Source: Parcubacteria group bacterium Athens0416_74
Lineage (GTDB): Bacteria > Patescibacteriota > Minisyncoccia > Phycocordibacterales > UBA2100
Length of the DNA: 13,939 bases
NCBI GenBank assembly: GCA_007375785.1
Contig: VMEY01000020.1
Span: 1 to 13,939 of the forward strand
Reading direction: 5' to 3'
In this document: in pieces, positions 1-5,121 of the stretch
Position numbering within the stretch: position 1 is the stretch's first letter
Layout of the letters: each line of letters begins with the position of its first letter
The notes under the pieces: generated by a model
Databases searched by the model: none
What the model was told of the DNA's origin: nothing
The model's input: only the letters and a program-made list of their open reading frames with translations
Position numbers and translations under genes: made by a program

Positions 1-1
1 C

Positions 2-760
2 GAGCTCAAGCCGGACGTCGCGCTCAATATGCTCCACGGCCCCTACGGGGAAGACGGTTGCGTACAGGGACTGCTCGAAATTTTGAACATACCCTACTCT
101 CACTCGGGCGTACTCGCTTCGGCACTCGCGATGCATAAAGCAAGAGCACGCGACATATTCCAACGCGCAGACATCCCAGTGGCCGAAGGTCGCATGTGCT
201 CTCGCCACGAGGTGGCGACTGGGCACCCGATGAAAGTCCCGTACGTCGTGAAGCCGGTGGCCAATGGCTCAAGTGTCGGTGTGTACATCGTGCGCACAGA
301 CTCAGATGGCCCTCTCAAGGAGCTTGCTGCAGACGACTGGGCTTTTGGTGAGGATGTACTTGTCGAAAAATATATTGCGGGCAAAGAGCTCACCTGCGCG
401 GTGATGGGTGATCGCCCGCTCGGCGTCATAGAGATTACATCCGACCTTCCGTTTTACGACTACACAGCGAAGTACGCACCGGGAGGCTCGAAGCATCTGC
501 TTCCCGCTCCCATATCAGCTGACGCATACGCGCGCGTGCAGGAGCTTGCACTTAAAGCCCACACGGCGCTCGGGTGCCGCGGAGTGAGCCGCAGCGATTT
601 TCGATACGACGAAGCAACCGGCGAGCTCGTGTGTCTCGAGACCAACACACAGCCGGGCATGACGCCGACATCGCTCGTACCGGAACTCGCCGCGCACGAG
701 GGACTCACATTCCCCCAGCTCGTCACGTGGATGATTGAGGACGCCTCTCTCGGCCGTTAG
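2..760 (+). CDS. ddl: D-alanine--D-alanine ligase, C-terminal part (5' end outside window)
   Basis: ATP-grasp ligase that joins two D-alanines for the peptidoglycan stem peptide in the cytoplasm. The frame is open to the left edge, so the gene is 5'-truncated by the window; the first Met at 29 is internal, because the residues before it (ELKPDVALNMLHG) already match the family. Visible family motifs in order: LHGPYGEDG, then GVLASALAMHK, the ATP-grasp segment KPVANGSSVGV, the omega-loop FYDYTAKY, GCRGVSRSDF, and the metal/ligand segment ETNTQPGMTPTSLVP near the C-terminus. The omega loop is of the D-Ala-D-Ala type rather than the KGSEN type of D-Ala-D-Lac (vancomycin-resistance) ligases. About 252 residues are present; I infer that roughly the first 50-60 are missing. 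It converges on nth with a hairpin-rich gap. Family assignment is very secure. Confidence 0.96.
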   Translation, partial: ELKPDVALNMLHGPYGEDGCVQGLLEILNIPYSHSGVLASALAMHKARARDIFQRADIPVAEGRMCSRHEVATGHPMKVPYVVKPVANGSSVGVYIVRTDSDGPLKELAADDWAFGEDVLVEKYIAGKELTCAVMGDRPLGVIEITSDLPFYDYTAKYAPGGSKHLLPAPISADAYARVQELALKAHTALGCRGVSRSDFRYDEATGELVCLETNTQPGMTPTSLVPELAAHEGLTFPQLVTWMIEDASLGR

Positions 761-822
761 CTACTTTGTCTTTGGCCAATTCGTCGCTACATATTGGGCA
801 GCTCCTTGGGAACCCTCGGTTC

Positions 823-871
823 AGAGCGGGCTGCGCCCTGCTCTCCGACACGGGGAAACTACAGTTTCCCC
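823..871. terminator. Two hairpins between convergent ddl and nth, possible bidirectional terminator
   Basis: Two stems lie side by side. The first is 823-830 with 837-844 (AGAGCGGG against CCTGCTCT, one G-U pair). The second is 852-859 with 864-871 (GGGGAAAC / GTTTCCCC, perfect 8 bp, 4-nt loop). The second stem contains the nth stop codon (859-861). Neither strand has a T-run after the stem, so classic intrinsic termination is not shown; the tail-to-tail position is the main argument. Confidence 0.4.
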
Positions 872-1563
872 GACCCCCTTCGACCGCCGTTGGCCTTCGG
901 CCACTTCGTAGCCGCTTCGGGCCATACCCTGGTGAGTGGATGGTCCATGCAATCGTGAGGGCGCGCACTGCACACATACCTCCCATAGAGTACGAGTCCG
1001 TTGTTCACATATTTCCAATCCTTCTTTGGCACGAGTGCTTCAAGCTCTTTTGAAATCTTGGTGAGGTCGATATTATCGACCAAGTCGAAACGGTGCGCGA
1101 AGCGCTTCACGTGAGTATCGGTCGGTATCCCCTCCCAAGTATCGTAGAGCTCGCCGAGTACCACATTGGCTGTCTTGTACGCCACGCCGGGGAGTCGGGT
1201 CAGCTCCGCGACCGTGCGCGGCACCTTGCCGCCGAATCCGCCAGCTGGCGGATTTTTCTCGACGACCTTCGCCGCAGAAATGACGGCCTTTGCTTTGTTG
1301 CGGAAGAAAGAGAGTGAGGATATTTCTTTTGTCAGAGTCTTGAGGTTGGCTCCGGCAAAATCTTTGGGGCTTTTGTACTTCTTGAAAATCACGTCCGTCA
1401 CTTTGTTGACTGCTTTGTCCGTACACTGTGCAGAGAGCATTACCGCGACGACGAGCTGGAAAGGCGTCTTGTAGTGCAGCTCTGTTTTTGGCTTGGGGTA
1501 GGCCTTTTTGAGATACGCTACGATGCGCTTTGCGCGCCCCTTCCTCTCCTCTGTTTTCATCAT
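859..1563 (-). CDS. nth: Endonuclease III-like DNA glycosylase/AP lyase with degenerate Fe-S motif
   Basis: Base-excision-repair enzyme expected to remove oxidised pyrimidines and cut at the abasic site. The 234 residues match the HhH-GPD family: LSAQCTDKAVNKV (43-55), the helix-hairpin-helix LPGVAYKTANVV with the catalytic Lys at 130, and the catalytic Asp at 149 in TDTHV. The family [4Fe-4S] motif C-x6-C-x2-C-x5-C reads C198-x6-C205-x2-H208-x5-W214 here, so the last two ligands are missing while the surroundings (HP, WPEA) still align; the reading frame is intact. Residues 104-110 (NPPAGGF) are an extra segment encoded by a 20-bp palindrome. Start: ATG ATG at 1563 with no Shine-Dalgarno, but with an extended -10 box 6 nt upstream (leaderless). 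Divergent from the 58-residue gene. Glycosylase activity is plausible; cluster binding is doubtful. Confidence 0.93.
   Translation of the reverse strand: MMKTEERKGRAKRIVAYLKKAYPKPKTELHYKTPFQLVVAVMLSAQCTDKAVNKVTDVIFKKYKSPKDFAGANLKTLTKEISSLSFFRNKAKAVISAAKVVEKNPPAGGFGGKVPRTVAELTRLPGVAYKTANVVLGELYDTWEGIPTDTHVKRFAHRFDLVDNIDLTKISKELEALVPKKDWKYVNNGLVLYGRYVCSARPHDCMDHPLTRVWPEAATKWPKANGGRRGSGKL
1235..1254. repeat. 20-bp perfect palindrome inside nth
   Basis: AATCCGCCAGCTGGCGGATT is a perfect inverted repeat. Read in the nth frame it encodes NPPAGGF, which sits between two conserved segments (VVEK and GGKVP) that normally adjoin closely in this family. A related copy is at 6215-6232. I infer a small dispersed palindromic element inserted in frame. 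Confidence 0.75.
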
Positions 1564-1569
1564 GGTGGC

Positions 1570-1578
1570 ATGCTAGCA
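1570..1578 (-). promoter_or_regulatory. Extended -10 promoter of nth, leaderless
   Basis: On the minus strand the sequence reads TGC-TAGCAT (extended -10), followed by 6 nt (GCCACC) and the nth ATG. Transcription from this box would begin at or next to the start codon. No convincing -35 is seen, which an extended -10 can do without. No Shine-Dalgarno lies before the ATG. Confidence 0.45.
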
Positions 1579-1594
1579 CGCAGTGCCAAATGGC

Positions 1595-1615
1595 TATAAA
1601 CTTCTTAGCAGGAGG
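1595..1615 (+). promoter_or_regulatory. -10 box and strong Shine-Dalgarno of the 58-residue gene
   Basis: TATAAA at 1595-1600 is a good -10 box; AGGAGG at 1610-1615 lies 8 nt before the ATG at 1624. The -35 region (about 1572-1577) is weak. The Shine-Dalgarno decides the start and is one of the best in the window. Confidence 0.55.
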
Positions 1616-1623
1616 AAGTCACC

Positions 1624-1800
1624 ATGGACAAAGAACGAGATGTTGCATCTCCCGCGCCGAGCGGTGCAACGGTGAAAAGCTGGCGTCCTCGGAATGAACA
1701 GCGAACGATCCTTGTCGACCACACCGGCAAGCCGCCGGCACCAGATGCGGCCGACTATCTGCGCATCAACACGCACGATCACGACTGGAAGATGAAGTAG
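1624..1800 (+). CDS. Small hypothetical protein, 58 residues
   Basis: The reading frame begins MDKERDVASPAPSG and ends HDHDWKMK before TAG. I do not recognise a family. It is hydrophilic, has no cysteine, no membrane segment and no signal peptide, and is rich in charged residues and proline, with a Pro/Ala stretch near residues 37-43 and a His/Asp-rich C-terminus (THDHDW). That it is a real gene is supported by the AGGAGG ribosome binding site at ideal spacing, a TATAAA box just upstream and a strong intrinsic terminator 18 nt after the stop, giving a self-contained single-gene transcription unit. It is divergent from nth and convergent with the Gmad2 gene. Function unknown; a small soluble cytoplasmic protein is the only safe statement. 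Confidence 0.8.
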   Translation: MDKERDVASPAPSGATVKSWRPRNEQRTILVDHTGKPPAPDAADYLRINTHDHDWKMK

Positions 1801-1818
1801 CGCCACGTAGCGCACAAA

Positions 1819-1858
1819 GACCCGTGCCCCAAGAGAGGGGCGCGGGTCGCACTTTTTT
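1819..1858 (+). terminator. Intrinsic terminator after the 58-residue gene
   Basis: A 12-bp stem (GACCCGTGCCCC at 1819-1830 with GGGGCGCGGGTC at 1837-1848, one G-U pair) has a 6-nt loop AAGAGA and is followed two to four bases later by TTTTTT at 1853-1858. It ends 9 nt before the stop codon of the converging Gmad2 gene. On the minus strand only three T follow, so termination there is weaker. Confidence 0.92.
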
Positions 1859-1867
1859 ATGAGTCTG

Positions 1868-2347
1868 CTATTGAATTACTATCGGTATCGAGACCGACGC
1901 ATCATTTTCCGGAAGGCCCGATGGGTTGTCGCGATTCAGTATGAGCGTCGCAGGACCCGTGTAATTGGGCACTGTAATGTCGGCCTTAAACGGTACGTCG
2001 TCTATCGTCATCCAATCACTGAGCGCCGAGGCATACGTCTGAACAAGCAGCTCGCCTCCCGCACCGCGAACTTCGATTCCGAAAGATGCCTCGAAGTACC
2101 ACGGACCCGGTGCCTTGCCCGTCACCGTAAATGTCTTAGGCACCTGTGCGCCCGATTTCGGGGCGTCGATGACGACACGCGCCTTAAGCTGGTCGACAGT
2201 GGACTGCGTCGTATCCCCGCCATTTTGCTGAGGAGTCGAGGTCGCGACCGTTGGAGCCAGCACCGGCTCTCCGACAAACGCCCACACGGCCACACCTGCG
2301 ATGATAAGGATGAGTAATGCGATGCCCCAAAATGCGTTGGATTTCAT
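1868..2347 (-). CDS. Membrane-anchored Gmad2 immunoglobulin-like domain protein
   Basis: 159 residues. Residues 5-25 form one hydrophobic segment after a short MKSN start, so the protein is a signal-anchored or secreted protein facing outside. A Thr/Pro/Gln-rich linker (32-54) leads to a domain with the marks of the Gmad2 family (PF10648): VVIDAPKSGAQV, FTVTGKAPGPWYFEASFGIEV, DWMTIDD and LNRDNPSGLPENDASVSIPI. Gmad2 was named from spore-germination proteins, but the domain is common in non-sporulating bacteria on extracytoplasmic proteins; its ligand is not known, and no germination role should be read here. There is no Shine-Dalgarno; a TACAAT box 6 nt before the ATG suggests a leaderless message. 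It lies downstream of yvcK in the same direction with a 68-nt gap holding a small hairpin, so it probably has its own promoter. Confidence 0.88.
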   Translation of the reverse strand: MKSNAFWGIALLILIIAGVAVWAFVGEPVLAPTVATSTPQQNGGDTTQSTVDQLKARVVIDAPKSGAQVPKTFTVTGKAPGPWYFEASFGIEVRGAGGELLVQTYASALSDWMTIDDVPFKADITVPNYTGPATLILNRDNPSGLPENDASVSIPIVIQ

Positions 2348-2353
2348 ATGAAC

Positions 2354-2359
2354 ATTGTA
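2354..2359 (-). promoter_or_regulatory. -10 box of the Gmad2 gene, leaderless
   Basis: Minus-strand TACAAT lies 6 nt upstream of the ATG at 2347. The predicted transcription start falls on the A of ATG. The -35 at the right distance reads TTTCGT, a poor match. Confidence 0.45.
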
Positions 2360-2398
2360 CGTCGTATGTACCTAAGACGAAAGGCGCGAGCACGACTT

Positions 2399-2415
2399 AC
2401 CGAGCAAGGCTCGGT
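2399..2415 (-). terminator. Small hairpin directly after the yvcK stop codon
   Basis: ACCGAGC / GCTCGGT form a perfect 7-bp stem with a 3-nt loop, starting at the base next to the TAA stop. No T-run follows on the minus strand, so it may protect the 3' end or attenuate rather than terminate. Confidence 0.35.
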
Positions 2416-3360
2416 TTAGAGCTCCGAAATCGTGCGAGCCACCTTCTCCGAATCGTGGCGTGCGATATCTGCCTCCGAAAAATACCCTCCCGTAATCACC
2501 TTGTCGGCGAGCGCATTCAGTGCATCGTCGTACATGAGCGGCTGCTTTTTCTCGGCTTCGTATGCCTTCACAAGCTTCACATCCATGGGCGCCGTATTGC
2601 AGAGCACGTAGTCAAACTTCGGAAGGCCACTGTATTTGAGAAGCTCCCGCACGAAATCTGATGCGGCAAAGCCGGCCGTCTCTCCCCACTTTGTCATAAG
2701 GTTGCATACCACCACGACTTTTCCTTTTCTCGATTTGAGCGCATCAGACATGCCGTCGACAAGGAGGTTTGGCACAAGCGACGTGTACAGATCTCCGGGT
2801 CCAATCACGATAAGGTCGGCTTCGCGTATCGCTCTGTCTGTCTCCTCATAGATATGCGCCGGCGGCTCGAGGAAAACATTCTGTATCCGCAAATTGCCGT
2901 CGTGTTGAGGGATGTCGATGTTGGTCTCGCCGACAATTTTTGTCCCGTCTTCAAGCTCTGCGTGCAAGTGCGATTTATCCACCGAGACCGGGAGCACTTT
3001 GCCTTTAAGATCGAGAAGTTCGGATGCGCGCTGTATCGCAGCGATGTCACTGCCATATATAGACGAGAGTGCTGCGAGAAAAAGATTGCCGAAGCTATGC
3101 CCACTCATCGAGCCGTTTTCTTCAAAACGAAAATTAAAAAGGTCACGAAGAATCTTCTGTTGCGTTTCGTCGGAGAGTGCCACGAGACAACGGCGCACAT
3201 CGCCGGGCGGCAAAATACCCATCTCGTCGCGCAAAATACCCGACGAGCCGCCCGAGTCGAACATGGTCACAACCGCCGTGATATCAAGCGGAAACTCCTT
3301 GAGACCCTGTAGGATCGTGTAGCTTCCGGAGCCTCCTCCTATGGTGACTACCTTTTTCAT
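2416..3360 (-). CDS. yvcK: YvcK/CofD-like protein (gluconeogenesis factor family)
   Basis: Cytoplasmic Rossmann-type protein of the CofD/YvcK superfamily. In Bacillus and Mycobacterium relatives bind UDP-sugars and are needed for cell wall synthesis and growth on gluconeogenic carbon sources; the enzymatic activity, if any, is not settled. The 314 residues are close to the usual YvcK size. Motifs: VVTIGGGSGSYTILQGL (4-20), the strongly conserved FDSGGSSGILRDEMGILPPGD (34-54) with RRCLVALS after it, GHSFGNLFLAAL (87-98), GPGDLYTSLVPNLLV (188-201) and NLMTKWGET (220-228). It does not belong to the CofD F420 enzyme proper, which is a different subgroup. Start at 3360: GGA 5 nt upstream is only a weak ribosome binding site. 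Divergent from metK with about 50 nt to the metK -35 box. Its proximity to glmS and ddl fits a wall-precursor theme. Confidence 0.95.
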   Translation of the reverse strand: MKKVVTIGGGSGSYTILQGLKEFPLDITAVVTMFDSGGSSGILRDEMGILPPGDVRRCLVALSDETQQKILRDLFNFRFEENGSMSGHSFGNLFLAALSSIYGSDIAAIQRASELLDLKGKVLPVSVDKSHLHAELEDGTKIVGETNIDIPQHDGNLRIQNVFLEPPAHIYEETDRAIREADLIVIGPGDLYTSLVPNLLVDGMSDALKSRKGKVVVVCNLMTKWGETAGFAASDFVRELLKYSGLPKFDYVLCNTAPMDVKLVKAYEAEKKQPLMYDDALNALADKVITGGYFSEADIARHDSEKVARTISEL

Positions 3361-3409
3361 AATTCCGACTTAGCGTACACCAGGGTGCGTATATGCGAAA
3401 GGATTCCCC

Positions 3410-3437
3410 TTGCGTGAAATCAAAGCCCTGCTACGAT
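3410..3437 (+). promoter_or_regulatory. Extended -10 promoter of the metK leader
   Basis: -35 TTGCGT (3410-3415), 16-nt spacer, -10 TACGAT (3432-3437) preceded by TGC (3429-3431), giving an extended -10. Transcription would start near 3444, just ahead of the riboswitch aptamer, as expected for an S-box leader. Confidence 0.7.
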
Positions 3438-3455
3438 GTTGTCACTCCCCCCATA

Positions 3456-3556
3456 CATCAAGAGTGCGGCGAAAGTTCTGGCTTTGCGACCCGCCGGCAA
3501 CCTGTTCAAGAAATGTTTTTGGATAAGGTGCCCCATCCAGCCCTCACGGGAAGATG
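3456..3556 (+). promoter_or_regulatory. SAM-I (S-box) riboswitch aptamer upstream of metK
   Basis: The conserved S-box blocks appear in order: ATCAAGAG (3457-3464), GCGGC..TTCTGGC, GACCCGCCGGCAACC (3488-3502), AAGGTGCC (3525-3532), ATCCAG and a closing AAGATG (3551-3556). GCGG (3466-3469) pairs with CCGC (3491-3494) as P2; CATC (3456-3459) can close P1 with GATG (3553-3556), which is short. The gene downstream makes S-adenosylmethionine, the known ligand, so product feedback is the expected role. The motif order and context make the class secure; exact ends are approximate. Confidence 0.9.
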
Positions 3557-3568
3557 CCTCATTCGCGG

Positions 3569-3589
3569 AATCTCCCTTACGGGGAGATT
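3569..3589 (+). promoter_or_regulatory. Expression-platform hairpin of the metK riboswitch
   Basis: AATCTCCC (3569-3576) pairs with GGGAGATT (3582-3589), 8 bp with a 5-nt loop. No T-run follows, so it is not a normal intrinsic terminator. It hides a GGGGAG that could act as a ribosome binding site, though this lies about 23 nt before the ATG, far for a usual one. The arm 3574-3588 repeats the aptamer's 3' edge 3541-3555 at 13 of 15 positions, so the two could swap pairing partners. Confidence 0.5.
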
Positions 3590-3609
3590 AATCGTTTAGA
3601 GATACACAC

Positions 3610-4665
3610 ATGTTCCACTTACTCGAGAGATACACCACTGAGAGCGTCACGTCGGGTCACCCCGACAAAGTGTGCGATCAGATATCCGATGCAATACTCG
3701 ATGCATGCCTCACGCAAGACCCGACGTCGCGTGTCGCCGTCGAGAGCTTCGGGAGTCATGGCACGCTCATGCTCGGCGGCGAGATAAAGACTGCCGCCAA
3801 GATTGATGCGGAGAAAATCGCACGAGATGTCTATACAAAAATAGGCTACACCGACGACCTCAAGATTCTCAACACTATCCAAGCGCAGTCACCCGACATT
3901 GCACAGGGAGTCGACACCGGCGGCGCCGGCGACCAGGGCATCATGTACGGCTATGCGACCGACGAGACGCCGGAGATGCTTCCCAAGGGCGTCGTCCTCG
4001 CGCACGCACTCGCTCGCAGACTCGAGGCGCTCCGTCGCGACGGTACGCTTCCTTGGGTAAAGCCCGACGGCAAGACACAGGTGACCATCACCAACGGCGG
4101 TGGTGTCGTGACTGCACTCACCTCGACACAGCATGCGGAGGAGGTGTCGCAGGAAGAAATTCGTGCAGCGCTCATCGAGCATCTCTTTACGCCCATACTC
4201 GGCGACGTCTCTTCTATCGAAATACTCGTGAACCCCACGGGAAAGTTTGTACTCGGCGGCTTCACCGCTGATGCCGGCCTCACCGGTCGCAAGATCATGG
4301 TCGACACGTACGGCGGCCTCATGCCGCACGGCGGTGGCGCATTCTCCGGGAAAGACGCGACCAAGGTGGACCGTTCGGCTGCCTACATGTGCCGTTTTGC
4401 CGCCAAATCTCTTGTCGGGAGCGGACATGCAAAGAAAGCTCTCGTCTCGGTCGCATACGCAATCGGACGCATCGAGCCGGTCATGATTGAAGCATTCGAC
4501 GACCAGGGCAAGAATCTTACGGAGCTCGTCACCAAAAACTTCGACTTCCGACCTCGCGCCATCATCGAGCGCCTCGGGCTCACCCGCCCTATCTTCCAGG
4601 AGACTGCGGCATACGGTCACTTCGGCGTCGCTGGTCGCCCGTGGGAAGAGATCGACAAGATTTAA
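3610..4665 (+). CDS. metK: S-adenosylmethionine synthetase
   Basis: Makes SAM from ATP and methionine, releasing phosphate and pyrophosphate; cytoplasmic, normally a tetramer. Signature motifs: TTESVTSGHPDKVCDQISDAILD (9-31) with the catalytic His and Asp/Lys, GAGDQGIMYGYA (105-116), NPTGKFVLGG (208-217), the phosphate loop GGGAFSGKDATKVDRSAAY (241-259), and ETAAYGHFG near the end. At 351 residues it is about 30 shorter than the E. coli enzyme; the mobile gate region before GAGDQG is shortened (QGVDTGGAGDQG) and the TLPW..QVTI segment is tighter, which fits a compact lineage and does not remove active-site residues. Start: ATG at 3610 opens directly into the conserved N-terminus; GAGA about 8 nt upstream is a weak ribosome binding site. 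Expression is most likely controlled by the SAM-I riboswitch in its leader. Confidence 0.97.
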   Translation: MFHLLERYTTESVTSGHPDKVCDQISDAILDACLTQDPTSRVAVESFGSHGTLMLGGEIKTAAKIDAEKIARDVYTKIGYTDDLKILNTIQAQSPDIAQGVDTGGAGDQGIMYGYATDETPEMLPKGVVLAHALARRLEALRRDGTLPWVKPDGKTQVTITNGGGVVTALTSTQHAEEVSQEEIRAALIEHLFTPILGDVSSIEILVNPTGKFVLGGFTADAGLTGRKIMVDTYGGLMPHGGGAFSGKDATKVDRSAAYMCRFAAKSLVGSGHAKKALVSVAYAIGRIEPVMIEAFDDQGKNLTELVTKNFDFRPRAIIERLGLTRPIFQETAAYGHFGVAGRPWEEIDKI

Positions 4666-4702
4666 CCCCACAATCGGGGAGTGCCCCTATCCCCAGGCAC
4701 TC
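4666..4702 (+). terminator. Hairpins after metK, probable weak terminator
   Basis: Immediately after the TAA: CCCC/GGGG (4666-4669, 4676-4679), then GAGTGCC (4679-4685) with GGCACTC (4696-4702), a perfect 7-bp stem and 10-nt loop. No T-run follows, so efficient intrinsic termination is not shown. The right arm merges into the repeat cluster of the next promoter. Confidence 0.4.
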
Positions 4703-4736
4703 CACTTGACTAAAGCACTCCACTTCGATAAAGTGG
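4697..4736 (+). promoter_or_regulatory. Promoter and likely operator of the trpR-like gene
   Basis: -35 TTGACT (4706-4711), 17-nt spacer, -10 TAAAGT (4729-4734), then 6 nt to the ATG at 4741: a near-consensus, leaderless promoter. Over it lie a direct repeat GCACTCCACTT (4697-4707 and 4715-4725) and an inverted repeat CCACTT / AAGTGG (4720-4725, 4731-4736) that covers the -10. Three CACTT half-sites in all, which looks like a repressor site; autoregulation by the gene product is my inference. Confidence 0.7.
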
Positions 4737-4740
4737 CCGC

Positions 4741-5055
4741 ATGGACTGGAATACATCGGATAAGCAAGCTTTGGTGCGCGCCGTACTTGCACTCAAGACC
4801 CCCAATGAAGCGAGGCGCTTTTTGCGCGATCTCATGACCGAGAGTGAGATTGAGGAGTTCGCCAAAAGGCTGACCGCTGCGATTATGCTTTCGGACAACA
4901 TCCCCTACTCCACCATCGAGAAGGCCACGGGCCTGAGCTCGACCACCGTCGCGCGCGTTTCAAAATGGCTCGGCGGTGCCGAAGGAGGTTACCGAACCGT
5001 TATATCGCGCCTCCATCATCGCAACTCAGTTCCTGCCGGGAACGGATTGCATTGA
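4741..5055 (+). CDS. TrpR/YerC-family DNA-binding regulator
   Basis: 104 residues matching the Trp-repressor superfamily, YerC/YecD subgroup: LVRAVLALKTPNEARRFLRDLMTESEIEEFAKRLTAA, then the helix-turn-helix region about 54-77 (PYSTIEKATGLSSTTVARVSKWL). The 'S-T-TVARVSK' recognition helix is typical of the subgroup. Members bind DNA as dimers; the co-repressor of the YerC group is not established and I cannot say that tryptophan is bound. No trp gene is in the window. It has a near-consensus leaderless promoter overlaid by inverted and direct repeats, which suggests it represses itself. A strong hairpin with a U-rich tail follows, so it may be a single-gene unit, or partly read through into the 250-residue gene. 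The last ten residues beyond RLHHRN are not conserved-looking. Confidence 0.9.
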   Translation: MDWNTSDKQALVRAVLALKTPNEARRFLRDLMTESEIEEFAKRLTAAIMLSDNIPYSTIEKATGLSSTTVARVSKWLGGAEGGYRTVISRLHHRNSVPAGNGLH

Positions 5056-5072
5056 TACCGCTCAATTCAGCC

Positions 5073-5109
5073 CATTCCCGACACGACTCGGGAATGTTCT
5101 CTGTTCTTT
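5073..5109 (+). terminator. Intrinsic terminator or attenuator after the trpR-like gene
   Basis: CATTCCCGA (5073-5081) and TCGGGAATG (5088-5096) form a perfect 9-bp stem with a 6-nt loop, followed by TTCTCTGTTCTTT. The tail is U-rich but interrupted. It ends one base before the GGGAGG ribosome binding site of the next gene, so it could equally be an attenuator for that gene, for which I see no separate promoter. Confidence 0.65.
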
Positions 5110-5121
5110 GGGAGGTACATA

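Noticed and set aside
918..972. Frameshift as the cause of the missing Fe-S cysteines in Nth
   Set aside because: The frame stays open and aligned on both sides, with conserved residues between and after the changed positions; substitutions explain it better.
766..1053. Rightward 95-codon frame over the 3' part of nth
   Set aside because: It lies opposite the well-supported nth gene, has no ribosome binding site and no motif.
1868..2347. Sporulation or germination role for the Gmad2 protein
   Set aside because: The domain name comes from germination proteins, but nothing else in the window relates to spores and the domain occurs widely elsewhere.
3889..4671. Leftward 260-codon frame opposite metK
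   Set aside because: It is the long antisense shadow usual for a GC-rich conserved gene; the metK frame carries all the family motifs.
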